From assembly GCA_944380935.1 (NCBI GenBank), contig CALWJF010000044.1:1-35460 (forward strand): a stretch of DNA of 35,460 nt, in the 5' to 3' direction. Each line of letters opens with the position of its first letter. Position 1 is the first letter of the stretch. The stretch comes from an uncultured Clostridia bacterium (GTDB lineage: Bacteria; Bacillota; Clostridia; Oscillospirales; QAMX01). The position numbers and the translations under genes are program-made. Positions 15,011 through 24,809 of the stretch are shown here, piece after piece. The notes under the pieces were generated by a model, which did no database searches, was not told the origin of the DNA, and worked only from the letters and a program-made list of their open reading frames with translations.

Positions 15011-16411
15011 ATGAAGGGGAATCTGACATTTGATTTCAGCAATATGTGCGCCCAGGCTGTCGGCGCACATGCCATCGATGAAAGCCGCTTTGAACGCGGG
15101 CAGGCTCTTGTTGGGGAAGTCCATAAAGCCATGTGTGAAAAGCGCGGCGCGATGGCCTGGCGAAACCTTCCGTATAATCAGGAAGAAGTTGTGGAAAAAA
15201 TCGAACGGGCGGGAAAAGAAATTCGTAAAAAGTTTGAAAATTTTGTTGTTTTGGGGATCGGCGGTTCTGCGCTGGGTTCCAAAGCGCTGTTTTCTGCATG
15301 CTGCCATCCGTTTTACAACGAGCTTCCGGCAGCCCGCCGGGGCGGCCCGCGGTTTTATGTACTGGATAATGTTGATCCGGATCTTTTGAGCGGGCTGTTT
15401 GACGTGATTGATGTGGAAAAGACTGCTTTCCATGTGATTACAAAATCCGGAAATACGGTCGAGACCATGACGCAGTTCATGCTGATCAGCCGGATGCTTT
15501 CGGATCGCCTTGGCGAAAAATTTAAGGAGAACCTGTATATAACGACCGATAAGGCAACGGGGATTTTGAAAAAAATCGTCGATGCAAACGGCTGGGAGCA
15601 CTTTATTGTGCCGGACGGCGTCGGCGGGCGTTTCAGCGTATTGTGCCCGGTCGGGCTGTTGTCCGCGGCGGTGCTGGGACTGGATGTGCGGGCGCTGCTG
15701 GCCGGTGCGGCGGCGATGGACGAAGTGTGCTGCCGTCCGGGGCTTGAAGAGAATCCCGCCTATCTGTATGCGCTGCTGTATACGCAGGCGATGGAAATGG
15801 GCGCCAACATCAGCGTCGTGATGCCGTATGCCAACGCGCTTGCGCCGACGGCAGAATGGTACTGCCAGCTTTGGGCGGAATCACTGGGCAAACGCACCGA
15901 TAATGCCGGGAATGTCGTCCATGCCGGGCAGACGCCGGTACGGGCGCTGGGGGTAACGGACCAGCATTCCCAGATTCAGCTGTATAATGAAGGGCCGTTT
16001 GATAAAATTATCACATTCATCGAAGTCGGGCAGTTCAAAAATCAGCTGGGGATCCCAAGCGCTCCGTTTGACGTCTACGACAGCAGTTACCTGGCGGGGC
16101 AGAGCTTCAATAAGCTTATTGCATCGGAGGCGGCGGCAACGGTGCGCGCGGTATCCGATGCAGGCAAGATGAACAACCGGATTACAATTGATGAATTGAA
16201 CGAATACAGTTTTGGAAAGCTTCTGTTCTTCTTTGAAATGGCGACCGCGGCGGCGGGCGAATTTTTGAAGATCAATGCGTTCGACCAGCCCGGCGTCGAA
16301 GCCGGAAAGATTGCGACGTATGCCCTGATGGGGCGTGCCGGCTATGAAGAGGAAGCCCGCAGGCTCAGTACTGCCAAACCTGCGCGTGAAGGTTTTGTTT
16401 TCACCGTTTAA
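15011..16411 (+). CDS. pgi: Glucose-6-phosphate isomerase
   Basis: The 466-residue phosphoglucose isomerase has the SIS-fold motifs VLGIGGSALGSKAL, ITKSGNTVETM (sugar-phosphate binding), VGGRFSVLCPVG and the C-terminal QFKNQLGIPSAPFDVYD. Residues HSQIQLYNEGP include the catalytic region. Length is normal for the bacterial short form. The ATG at 15011 has AAAGGA 8 nt upstream. It sits 33 nt after malQ inside the glycogen run, which is unusual. The location links glycogen flux directly to glycolysis: fructose-6-phosphate to glucose-6-phosphate for synthesis, and the reverse on breakdown. Confidence 0.96.
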   Translation: MKGNLTFDFSNMCAQAVGAHAIDESRFERGQALVGEVHKAMCEKRGAMAWRNLPYNQEEVVEKIERAGKEIRKKFENFVVLGIGGSALGSKALFSACCHPFYNELPAARRGGPRFYVLDNVDPDLLSGLFDVIDVEKTAFHVITKSGNTVETMTQFMLISRMLSDRLGEKFKENLYITTDKATGILKKIVDANGWEHFIVPDGVGGRFSVLCPVGLLSAAVLGLDVRALLAGAAAMDEVCCRPGLEENPAYLYALLYTQAMEMGANISVVMPYANALAPTAEWYCQLWAESLGKRTDNAGNVVHAGQTPVRALGVTDQHSQIQLYNEGPFDKIITFIEVGQFKNQLGIPSAPFDVYDSSYLAGQSFNKLIASEAAATVRAVSDAGKMNNRITIDELNEYSFGKLLFFFEMATAAAGEFLKINAFDQPGVEAGKIATYALMGRAGYEEEARRLSTAKPAREGFVFTV

Positions 16412-16455
16412 GCAAATAGCGCGCAGAAAGACGAAAGGATCAATTGGGACGAAGA

Positions 16456-18375
16456 ATGAACAAGAATTTTTTTGAAACCTATGCGGAGTATATCCCGCAG
16501 CAGGATCTATATCTGTTTAACAACGGCGCGGCGCGGCGGGCCCATTATCTTTTGGGCTGCCATTTTATCCCGCAATTGCAGGCGCACCGCTTTGCGGTTT
16601 ATGCGCCGAACGCCAAAAGCGTCAGCGTAGTGGGCGACTTTAACGGCTGGACGCCGGGCGCTGCCCAAATGGAGCGCAGCGAAGGCGGCGTCTGGTTTGC
16701 CTTTGTTGAGGGGCTGGAAAACGGCGCGCTGTATAAATATTATATTGAAGGCTATAACGGGGAATCGTTATATAAATCCGATCCGTTTGCATTTTATGCG
16801 GAAGTCAGTCCGAATACCGCATCGCGCGTTTGGGATCTGGAGGGTTATACCTGGCATGACGAGCGCTTTTTAAAACGCCGCAGCAAAACGGACCCCTATG
16901 GAAGCCCGATGTCCATTTATGAAGTGCATATGGGTTCCTGGCGCGTGGAGGAAGGGGAAACCTTCCCTAGCTATCGTCGGGTTGCCGATGAACTGGCTGC
17001 ATATTGTGTCGATATGGGTTATACCCATATCGAGCTGATGCCGATACTGGAATATCCGTTTGACGGTTCCTGGGGTTATCAGGTAACGGGCTATTACGCG
17101 CCGACGTCGCGCTATGGGACGCCGCAGGATTTCATGTATTTTGTAGATACGCTCCATGCGGCGGGAATCGGCGTGCTGATCGACTGGGTGCCGGCGCATT
17201 TCCCCAAAGACGCGCACGGGCTGGCGCGCTTCGACGGAACGGCAGTGTATGAACATCAAAACCCGCTGCAGGGCGAGCATCCGGAATGGGGTACGCTGAT
17301 TTTCAACTACGGACGCCCTGAGGTGGTCAGCTTCCTGGTCAGCTCCGTACTCTTTTTCTGCGAATATTATCATATCGACGGGATCCGGGCCGATGCGGTC
17401 AGCTCCATGCTCTATCTCGACTATGGACGGCAAAACGGCGCTTACATCCCCAATGCGTATGGCAACAACATAAATCTTGAGGCGGTGGCGTTCCTGCGGA
17501 CATTAAACACTGCTGTTTCGGAAGAATATCCCGGCGTGATCCGCATTGCGGAAGAGTCTACCGCATATGCCGATGTTTCCCATCCGGTTGCAGACGGCGG
17601 GCTGGGGTTTGACTTCAAATGGGACATGGGTTTTATGCACGACACGCTGCATTATATGTCCTTGGACCATCTGTTCCGCAGCAAAAACCATGACAAGCTT
17701 ACCTTCTCCATGCTGTATGCTTATAATGAGCATTATATCCTGCCTTTTTCCCATGATGAAGTGGTGCATGGCAAAAAAAGCATGATTGAGAAGATGTTCG
17801 GCAGCTATGAAGAGAAATTCGCTTCGCTTCGCGCCTTATACGCCTATCAGTTTGCGCACCCGGGTAAAAAGCTGACCTTTATGGGTTCGGAATTTGCACA
17901 GTTTATTGAGTGGGATTATCAAAAGCAGCTGGACTGGCTTTTATTGAAATATCCGGCGCACGATAGTATGCGCGCATTTTCCAAAGCGCTCAATCATCTG
18001 TATACTAAATATCCCGCCCTGTGGCAGAACGATAACGATTGGACCGGGTTCAGCTGGCTGAATGTGGATGACTACAACGAAAGCAGCATTGCGTTTATGC
18101 GCATTCCTACGGATAAAAAGCACGACTGCATCATCTGTGCGCTCAACTTTACGCCCAATGCAGTGGAAGGTTTTACCATCGGCCTGCCCGCTGCCGGACG
18201 GCTTACGCGGCTGCTGTCTTCGGACGAACGCCGTTTTGGCGGAAGCGGCCTGTCTACCCGCCGTTTCGTGGATGCACAGGCTGAGCCGTTTTCCGATTTC
18301 CCTTACAGTGCAAAACTGACACTCGCGCCGCTTTCCGGCGTATTCTTTAAATATAAGCCTTTCGAGAAAGCCTAA
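16456..18375 (+). CDS. glgB: 1,4-alpha-glucan branching enzyme
   Basis: This 639-residue GH13 enzyme forms alpha-1,6 branches. It begins [15 protein letters not shown], followed by a CBM48 domain (about 35-110: [20 protein letters not shown]), then the GH13 barrel: [29 protein letters not shown], the nucleophile Asp313 in IRADAVSSM, the acid/base Glu366 in IAEEST and Asp434 in [12 protein letters not shown]-terminal beta domain follows. Start choice is uncertain: the in-frame TTG at 16444 has AAAGGA 4 nt upstream, while the ATG at 16456 has only a distant site. The choice changes four residues. It precedes glgC by 14 nt. Confidence 0.95.
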   Translation: MNKNFFETYAEYIPQQDLYLFNNGAARRAHYLLGCHFIPQLQAHRFAVYAPNAKSVSVVGDFNGWTPGAAQMERSEGGVWFAFVEGLENGALYKYYIEGYNGESLYKSDPFAFYAEVSPNTASRVWDLEGYTWHDERFLKRRSKTDPYGSPMSIYEVHMGSWRVEEGETFPSYRRVADELAAYCVDMGYTHIELMPILEYPFDGSWGYQVTGYYAPTSRYGTPQDFMYFVDTLHAAGIGVLIDWVPAHFPKDAHGLARFDGTAVYEHQNPLQGEHPEWGTLIFNYGRPEVVSFLVSSVLFFCEYYHIDGIRADAVSSMLYLDYGRQNGAYIPNAYGNNINLEAVAFLRTLNTAVSEEYPGVIRIAEESTAYADVSHPVADGGLGFDFKWDMGFMHDTLHYMSLDHLFRSKNHDKLTFSMLYAYNEHYILPFSHDEVVHGKKSMIEKMFGSYEEKFASLRALYAYQFAHPGKKLTFMGSEFAQFIEWDYQKQLDWLLLKYPAHDSMRAFSKALNHLYTKYPALWQNDNDWTGFSWLNVDDYNESSIAFMRIPTDKKHDCIICALNFTPNAVEGFTIGLPAAGRLTRLLSSDERRFGGSGLSTRRFVDAQAEPFSDFPYSAKLTLAPLSGVFFKYKPFEKA

Positions 18376-18389
18376 ACGGAGGTGTTTTT

Positions 18390-19598
18390 GTGTTAGTCAA
18401 TAAGAAAAAATGCGTCGCCATGCTGCTTGCCGGCGGACAGGGCAGCCGACTTGGCGTTTTGACGCGTTTCCGTGCCAAACCTGCCGTACCCTTTGGCGGG
18501 AAATACCGCATCATCGACTTCCCTCTGTCCAATTGCACAAACTCCGGTATCGACACCGTCGGTGTTTTGACCCAATACCAGCCGCTTGAACTCAACTCCT
18601 ATATCGGCACCGGCGTGCCGTGGGATCTCGACCGTTTAAACGGCGGCGCATTCGTCCTTCCGCCGTATCAGAACGGCAGTGAAGTCAGCGAATGGTACAA
18701 GGGGACGGCCAATGCGATTTATCAGAATATGCCGTTTTTGGATATGTATGATCCGGATTACATTCTGGTATTGTCCGGCGACCATATTTATAAAATGGAT
18801 TATACGCAGCTGATCCGCTACCATCAGGAGAAAGAAGCGACTGCAACCATCGCCGTATTGCGCGTACCGATGAGCGAAGCGCACCGGTTCGGGATTTTAA
18901 ATACGGATGAAACCATGCGGGTCGTGGAATTTGATGAAAAACCGGCGCAGCCCAAAAATGATTTGGCTTCGATGGGCATTTATGTATTCACCTGGAAAAA
19001 AGTACGCGAATACCTGGCGGCGGATGAAAACAACCCGGAAAGCTCCAACGATTTCGGCCATGATGTGTTGCCGGCCATGCTGGATAATGGGGAACCGATG
19101 TATGCTTATCCCTTCGCCGGATACTGGAAAGACGTCGGTACGGTTGACAGCCTTTGGGAAGCAAATATGGAGCTTTTGGATGACAGTCCGGCGGTTAAAT
19201 TACGCGATCCGGATTGGAAAATTTACGCCCGGAGCCAGAACCAGCCGCCGCATTATGTGGGAAACCGTGCAGAAGTCCGGCGCAGCATGATCTGCGAAGG
19301 CTGCCATATTTATGGAACGGTGGAACACAGCGTCCTGTCGCCTTCGGTAGAAATCGGGGAAGGCGCAGTTGTGACGGACAGCGTTTTGATGTCGGGAACA
19401 AAAGTCGGCCGGGGCGCCGTTGTCCATCGGGCTATTCTCGATGAAAATGCGGCCGTTGGAGCCGGCGCCATCGTGGGAGGCGACGGCGCGATTACCGTCA
19501 TTGGAAATTCTGCGACGGTCTGTGAAGGCGCAGTACTCCCCGCCGGCGCGCGTGTGAATCCTGAAACTGTCATTGGTAAAAACGGAGGTGCGCTATGA
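18390..19598 (+). CDS. glgC: Glucose-1-phosphate adenylyltransferase, catalytic subunit
   Basis: The 402-residue enzyme makes ADP-glucose from ATP and glucose-1-phosphate, the committed step of glycogen synthesis. It has the nucleotide-binding motif GGQGSRL (15-21) with the downstream [18 protein letters not shown], the [10 protein letters not shown] metal site and FDEKP. A C-terminal left-handed beta helix (about 290-400) carries hexapeptide repeats. The start is GTG at 18390 after CGGAGGTG. Its last four bases overlap the start of glgD (ATGA), so the two subunits are translationally coupled. Confidence 0.97.
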   Translation: MLVNKKKCVAMLLAGGQGSRLGVLTRFRAKPAVPFGGKYRIIDFPLSNCTNSGIDTVGVLTQYQPLELNSYIGTGVPWDLDRLNGGAFVLPPYQNGSEVSEWYKGTANAIYQNMPFLDMYDPDYILVLSGDHIYKMDYTQLIRYHQEKEATATIAVLRVPMSEAHRFGILNTDETMRVVEFDEKPAQPKNDLASMGIYVFTWKKVREYLAADENNPESSNDFGHDVLPAMLDNGEPMYAYPFAGYWKDVGTVDSLWEANMELLDDSPAVKLRDPDWKIYARSQNQPPHYVGNRAEVRRSMICEGCHIYGTVEHSVLSPSVEIGEGAVVTDSVLMSGTKVGRGAVVHRAILDENAAVGAGAIVGGDGAITVIGNSATVCEGAVLPAGARVNPETVIGKNGGAL

Positions 19599-20737
19599 AA
19601 ACCGATATTTTCGGATTGATTTACGCAAGTGAAGAAAACTATAACCTGCGCGATCTTGTGCTGCATCGGTCCGTCGCTGCGCTTCCGGTCGGCGGGCGCT
19701 ACCGTGCGATTGATTTCCTGCTTTCCAATATGGTCAATACCGGTATTCGGCGCGTGGGGATCATTACGCAGAAGAACTACAATTCCCTGATGGACCACCT
19801 GGGTTCGGGAAAAGAATGGGATCTTGCGCGGAAAAACGACGGCCTGTACATTCTGCCGCCGTTTGACCTGGTCGCCAATACGGGGACAAGCGGTATTTAT
19901 CGGGACATATGCGATGCGCTCAATTCCAAGCTCGATTACATACGCTCCGCACCCCAGCAGTATTGTCTGCTTTCCGGCTCTTATACGATTTATTCCACCA
20001 CATACGACCGGATGTTTGAAGAACACATTGCCAAAGGTGCGGATGTCACGATGCTGTATTCTACCCGCCCCAATACCAGCCGGCAGGGTGATGAAAGTCA
20101 TTTCAAAGATGTCCGTCTGTATATGGATGACGATGGCCGTGTGCGCGACATCGAATTTGATTCTCAGTTGTCTCAGACGGAAAATCTTGGGATGGATGTA
20201 TATTTGATCCACAAATCGCTGCTGGAACAGTTGATTTCCAGTACGGTTGCGCGCAGGAAGTACAATTTTGTTGCGGATGTGCTGATCCCGAATTTGAAAC
20301 ACTTGAAAGTCTACGGCGTGCCGCATGAAAGCTATGTCGGGCGTTTGACTTCTTTAAATTCCTACTATGATATCAATATGGATATGTTGCGCGAAGATGT
20401 GCGGCATGATTTGTTTACAGCGGAGAACCCGATTTATACGAAGATCAAGGATGAACCGCCGGTACGGTTTATGGACAGTGCAAAAGTGCGTAATTCCGTA
20501 ATGGGTGACGGCTGTGAAATTTACGGCGAGGTGGAAAACTCCATTCTGTTCCGCGGCGTTTCTGTTGCGCCGGGAGCACATGTACGCGGCTGCATTGTTA
20601 TGCAGGACACGGAAATCCAGGAAAACTGCTATCTGGAAAATATGATTATCGATAAATCCTGCACAATCCGGCGCGGTGTGCGCCTGATGGGCGCGCCGGA
20701 ATACCCGATCATTATTAAGAAAGGGGCCATTATCTGA
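19595..20737 (+). CDS. glgD: GlgD, non-catalytic partner of GlgC
   Basis: The 380-residue protein is homologous to GlgC but lacks its intact GGxGxRL nucleotide loop; the N terminus reads [21 protein letters not shown]. It keeps [15 protein letters not shown] and the C-terminal left-handed beta helix. In Bacillota GlgD pairs with GlgC and alters activity and allosteric response. The start overlaps glgC by 4 bases and the stop overlaps glgA by 1. A split GlgC/GlgD pair is a Bacillota trait. Confidence 0.95.
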   Translation: MKTDIFGLIYASEENYNLRDLVLHRSVAALPVGGRYRAIDFLLSNMVNTGIRRVGIITQKNYNSLMDHLGSGKEWDLARKNDGLYILPPFDLVANTGTSGIYRDICDALNSKLDYIRSAPQQYCLLSGSYTIYSTTYDRMFEEHIAKGADVTMLYSTRPNTSRQGDESHFKDVRLYMDDDGRVRDIEFDSQLSQTENLGMDVYLIHKSLLEQLISSTVARRKYNFVADVLIPNLKHLKVYGVPHESYVGRLTSLNSYYDINMDMLREDVRHDLFTAENPIYTKIKDEPPVRFMDSAKVRNSVMGDGCEIYGEVENSILFRGVSVAPGAHVRGCIVMQDTEIQENCYLENMIIDKSCTIRRGVRLMGAPEYPIIIKKGAII

Positions 20738-22167
20738 TGAGAAAGATCCTTATTGCGGCGGCGGAGTGCGTGCCTTTTGCCAAAACCGGCGGTTTGGCCG
20801 ACGTCGCGGGAGCGCTTGCCAAGCATCTCCCGGCATTGGGCTACGACGCACGCCTGATTATGCCCTGCCACAGGGTCATCAAACAGCGCTGGGGCGCGCA
20901 GCTGGAGCATCTGTTCAGCTTTTCCGTCCAACTGGGCTGGCGTTCCCAATATGTCGGGATTGAGCGCTATTGCGCTGACGGCGCAACCTATTATTTCATC
21001 GATAACGAATTTTACTTCGGCGATATGATCTACCGGGGCGGACGCGGAGAAGTGGAACAGTATGCGTTTTTCTGCCGGGCGGTCCTGGAAGCGCTGCCGA
21101 TGCTGGATTTTATTCCGGACGTCCTGCATTGCAACGACTGGCACACGGCGATTCTGCCGATGCTGATCAAGACCCAATATGGTTTTACAGCGCTCGGTGG
21201 TATCAAAACGCTGCTGACGATACATAATATAGCATATCAGGGAAAATATGACTTTGCGTTCATCCGCGATCTGCTCGGGATTGAGGAACGTTATAATACC
21301 CCTGAATTTATGGAAAGCTTCGGCAGCGCGAATTTCCTGAAAGCCGGATGCGTTTTTGCCGACCGGATTAATACGGTAAGTCCAAGTTATGCAGATGAAA
21401 TCTGCCGGCCGGAGTATTCGGAAGGGCTTGACGGGATTTTAAATGCCCGCCGTCATCAGCTTTCAGGAATTCTGAATGGGATTGACGATGCGGTTTTTAA
21501 TCCGGAATCCGATCCGGCGATCCCGCACCCGTTTTCACGGGAAGATTTGACCGGCAAGGGGCAGTGCAAGAAAGCGCTTTGCGGTGAGTTGGGGCTGGTT
21601 TATGATCCCGACCGTCCCATTATTGCTTCTATCAGCCGTCTGACAGAGCAGAAGGGGATTGATCTGATTAACGCCGCGCTGCCCGGCATGGTCGATCTTG
21701 GGGCAAATGTGATTATTCTCGGTTCCGGCGCCCGCGAATACGAAGACGCCATGCGCTATGCTGAGGCGCATCACCGCGGCCGTGTATGCGCATATATCGG
21801 CTACAATGAGGAACTGGCGCACCGCATTTATGCAGGTTCCGATTTCCTGGTGATGGCGTCGCGCTTCGAGCCCTGCGGCTTATCGCAGATGATCGCCATG
21901 CGCTATGGTACGCTGCCGATTGTGCGGGAAACCGGCGGGCTGCGCGACAGCGTAATCCCATATAACCGGTATACCGGAGAGGGCACCGGGTTTTCTTTCT
22001 CCCGGTACGACGCATCGGACCTGTATTTTGCCGTGGAACGTGCGGTAACCGTTTATCGCGACAAGCTGGCAATGGCGCAGCTGGTGGACGCGGCAATGGC
22101 GGCGGATTTCAGTTTCCCGCGCTGCGCACAGCAGTATGGGCAGCTGTATGAAACGCTGCTTTCCTGA
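20737..22167 (+). CDS. glgA: Glycogen synthase (ADP-glucose, GT5)
   Basis: The 476-residue GT-B enzyme extends alpha-1,4 glucan from ADP-glucose. It begins [20 protein letters not shown]; the KTGGLADV motif (16-23) binds ADP-glucose. Later motifs are CNDWHTA, the hinge region ISRLTEQKGIDLI and the C-terminal SRFEPCGLSQMIAM and RETGGLRD. Its ATG overlaps the glgD stop (TGATGA). The last 38 bases of the gene plus three beyond are tandemly duplicated directly downstream (22130-22210), but the gene itself is complete. Confidence 0.97.
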   Translation: MRKILIAAAECVPFAKTGGLADVAGALAKHLPALGYDARLIMPCHRVIKQRWGAQLEHLFSFSVQLGWRSQYVGIERYCADGATYYFIDNEFYFGDMIYRGGRGEVEQYAFFCRAVLEALPMLDFIPDVLHCNDWHTAILPMLIKTQYGFTALGGIKTLLTIHNIAYQGKYDFAFIRDLLGIEERYNTPEFMESFGSANFLKAGCVFADRINTVSPSYADEICRPEYSEGLDGILNARRHQLSGILNGIDDAVFNPESDPAIPHPFSREDLTGKGQCKKALCGELGLVYDPDRPIIASISRLTEQKGIDLINAALPGMVDLGANVIILGSGAREYEDAMRYAEAHHRGRVCAYIGYNEELAHRIYAGSDFLVMASRFEPCGLSQMIAMRYGTLPIVRETGGLRDSVIPYNRYTGEGTGFSFSRYDASDLYFAVERAVTVYRDKLAMAQLVDAAMAADFSFPRCAQQYGQLYETLLS

Positions 22168-22210
22168 AAAAGCAGTATGGGCAGCTGTTGAAACGCTGCT
22201 TTTCTGAAAA
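22130..22210 (+). repeat. 41-bp tandem duplication at the 3' end of glgA
   Basis: Bases 22130-22170 (end of glgA with its TGA) are repeated as 22171-22210 with one base deleted (TGTATG becomes TGTTG) and one substitution (C to T). The first copy preserves the glgA stop. The duplicate is non-coding and looks like a recent slippage or unequal-crossover product. Confidence 0.93.
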
Positions 22211-22218
22211 AGAGGACC

Positions 22219-22246
22219 ATACCGGGCGCCTGCGGGCGCCCGGTAT
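22219..22246 (+). other. 12-bp GC-rich hairpin between glgA and glgP
   Basis: ATACCGGGCGCC (22219-22230) pairs perfectly with GGCGCCCGGTAT (22235-22246) around a TGCG loop. No U tract follows, so simple intrinsic termination is unlikely. It may attenuate transcription or protect the upstream mRNA 3' end. The remaining 100 bases to glgP hold only a weak promoter. Confidence 0.75.
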
Positions 22247-22305
22247 TCCGGACTGGCGGGAATGCGGAGGCAGTTTCCTCCGTCAGTATGAATGGAAGCC
22301 GAGCT

Positions 22306-22334
22306 TTTTCAAAAAGCCGGCGCCGATGTATAAA
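22306..22334 (+). promoter_or_regulatory. Possible internal promoter for glgP
   Basis: TTTTCA (22306-22311), a 17-nt spacer and TATAAA (22329-22334), 24 nt before the glgP ATG. It would let breakdown genes be expressed apart from synthesis genes. Confidence 0.4.
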
Positions 22335-22358
22335 ATCCAAACAAGATAGGACAAAAAC

Positions 22359-24809
22359 ATGGCTAAATCAAATGTAACTACGGTAAAGAACAACATTCTT
22401 GCAGCATTGAAGCATGATTTCGGAAGCACGATCGAAAATGCCACGCCGGATCAGGTCTATAAGGCCGTCGGGTTGTGCATTCGTGACGAAATCATGGAAA
22501 AATGGACCGAGGGCAATGCCCGGATTGAGCGGGAACAGAAGAAAAAACTGTATTATCTGTCCGCAGAATTTTTAATGGGCCGGGCGCTTGTCAACAACAT
22601 GATCAGCCTCGGTGAATTCGACATCTATCAGCAGGCGCTGCGTGAGCTGGGCTATGATCTGAACGAGATTGAAGAACAGGAGTCGGACGCCGGGCTTGGC
22701 AACGGCGGTCTGGGCCGTCTTGCCGCATGTTTCCTCGACTCTCTTGCAACGCTCGAACTGCCGGCAATCGGCTGCGGAATCCGTTATGAATACGGCTTGT
22801 TCCGGCAGCGCATTCTCGACGGCGAACAGGTGGAAGTGCCGGACAACTGGACGGAGAAAGGTTATGTCTGGGAAGTGCCGCGCACCGACGAACGCTATGA
22901 AGTGCGTTTTGACGGAGAAATCGAAGAAATCTGGACAAATGAAGGCTTAAAAATCGTCCATAAGAATTACCATACGGTATATGCGGTACCCTATGATATG
23001 CCCATCATCGGTTACCAGTCGTCGCTGCCGTCAACGCTGCGGCTGTGGAGCGCGCGTGCTGCCAATCGGCTGGATCTGAAATATTTCAACCGCGGGGACT
23101 ATATCCACGCCATGGCGGAACGGGAGCTGGCAGAAGTTATCTCCAAGGTCCTGTATCCGGAAAACAACCATGAACAGGGCAAGCAGCTGCGGCTGAAACA
23201 GTTCTATTTCCTGGCTTCGGCAACCATACAGTCCATTGTGCGCCAGCATAAGGCGCAGTATGGGGATCTGCGCACTTTGCCGGATAAAATTACCATCCAG
23301 CTTAATGATACGCATCCGACGATGGCGATTCCGGAACTGATCCGCATCCTGTTGGATGAAGAAGGATTCGGATGGGATGAAGCCTATGATATTGCTACGC
23401 GCGTATTCAATTATACCAACCATACCATTATGGTCGAGGCGCTGGAATGCTGGTCCGAACCCATGTTCAAGCAGCTTCTGCCGCGCATTTATAAAATTAT
23501 AGAAACCATTAACGAGCGTTTCTGCAACAAATTGTGGGAAGTCTATCCGGGAGACTGGGATAAGATTTCGCAGATGTCAATCATCGCATATGGCGAAATC
23601 CGGATGACCAATTTGCTGATCTGCGTATGCGGAAAAGTCAACGGCGTATCCCAGCTGCATGGTGAAATTTTGAAAACCAAAGCGTTCCGCGATTTTTATG
23701 TTGCGATGCCGGATAAATTTTTGGGTATTACCAACGGCGTTACGCAGCGGCGTTGGCTTGCGGCGGCGAACCCCGGCCTGACAAAGCTGATTACACAGGC
23801 CATCGGGCCGGATTTCCTGGCAGACTGGCGCGAGTTTGATAAACTTCTGCCGTTTGCCGACGACGCTGCATTCTGCGAAGAATTTGATGCTGTAAAGCGG
23901 GAAAACAAAGAACGCTTCTGTTCGTTCATCAAACGGTCCCAAAACGTCGAGTTGGACCCGGACTGGATTTTTGACGTTCAGGCCAAGCGTCTGCACGAAT
24001 ACAAGCGCCAGCTGTTGAAAGTCCTGCATATTCTGCATTTATACAATCGCATCATCGCGGGCGAGCCGTTTACCACCCGGCCCTGCGCATTCCTGTTTGC
24101 CGCAAAGGCCGCGCCCGGTTATGCCAAGGCAAAGAACATTATCCGCCTCATTAACGCCGTCGCTGACCTTGTCAATAACGATCCGCGTACCAAAGATAAA
24201 ATTCGTGTCGTCTTTTTGGAAAATTACAGTGTGTCCTCTGCGGAACTGCTGATCCCGGCAGCCAATATTTCGGAGCAGATTTCCACGGCGGGCCGCGAAG
24301 CTTCGGGAACCGGGAATATGAAATTTATGCTCAACGGCGCGGTTACCATCGGAACGATGGATGGCGCCAATGTCGAGATGTTCGAGCGGCTGGGTCCGGA
24401 AAATATCTTCATTTTCGGCGCGCGGGTAGAAGATATCAACTATATGGAGACCTACAATACCTACCACGCCGGGGAGTATTTTGAAAAGAATCCTGCGCTG
24501 CGCGATGCGGTAACGCGCCTGATCGACGGAACGCTTCCGGCGCCGGCAGGACAGTTTTCTGATATTTATCAGTCGCTGTTGTTCGGCGATTTTGACCGTG
24601 CAGATAAGTATTATCTGTTCTATGATTTCCCGTCCTATGGCGAGACGCTTTCTCAGGTGTTCCAGGCATATGAGGACCGTGCGGCCTGGAACCGCATGGC
24701 GGTCATCAATACGGCACGGGCCGGTTATTTCAGTTCGGATCGTACGATTGAAGAATACAACAGCCAGATCTGGCATCTGGACTCTTTGAAAAAACATGGC
24801 AATTCATGA
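22359..24809 (+). CDS. glgP: Glycogen/maltodextrin phosphorylase (GT35)
   Basis: The 816-residue PLP enzyme releases glucose-1-phosphate from alpha-1,4-glucan ends. Family signatures include YYLSAEFLMGRAL, DAGLGNGGLGRLAACFLDS, NDTHPTMAIPEL, VQAKRLHEYKRQLL and the PLP-lysine motif EASGTGNMKFMLNG (Lys655). Length is typical. The ATG at 22359 has TAGGA 7 nt upstream. It follows a hairpin and a possible internal promoter, and overlaps the next gene by 14 nt. Confidence 0.97.
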   Translation: MAKSNVTTVKNNILAALKHDFGSTIENATPDQVYKAVGLCIRDEIMEKWTEGNARIEREQKKKLYYLSAEFLMGRALVNNMISLGEFDIYQQALRELGYDLNEIEEQESDAGLGNGGLGRLAACFLDSLATLELPAIGCGIRYEYGLFRQRILDGEQVEVPDNWTEKGYVWEVPRTDERYEVRFDGEIEEIWTNEGLKIVHKNYHTVYAVPYDMPIIGYQSSLPSTLRLWSARAANRLDLKYFNRGDYIHAMAERELAEVISKVLYPENNHEQGKQLRLKQFYFLASATIQSIVRQHKAQYGDLRTLPDKITIQLNDTHPTMAIPELIRILLDEEGFGWDEAYDIATRVFNYTNHTIMVEALECWSEPMFKQLLPRIYKIIETINERFCNKLWEVYPGDWDKISQMSIIAYGEIRMTNLLICVCGKVNGVSQLHGEILKTKAFRDFYVAMPDKFLGITNGVTQRRWLAAANPGLTKLITQAIGPDFLADWREFDKLLPFADDAAFCEEFDAVKRENKERFCSFIKRSQNVELDPDWIFDVQAKRLHEYKRQLLKVLHILHLYNRIIAGEPFTTRPCAFLFAAKAAPGYAKAKNIIRLINAVADLVNNDPRTKDKIRVVFLENYSVSSAELLIPAANISEQISTAGREASGTGNMKFMLNGAVTIGTMDGANVEMFERLGPENIFIFGARVEDINYMETYNTYHAGEYFEKNPALRDAVTRLIDGTLPAPAGQFSDIYQSLLFGDFDRADKYYLFYDFPSYGETLSQVFQAYEDRAAWNRMAVINTARAGYFSSDRTIEEYNSQIWHLDSLKKHGNS

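Noticed and set aside
22219-22246. Intrinsic terminator after glgA
   Set aside because: The hairpin is strong but has no U tract, so I call it only a hairpin.
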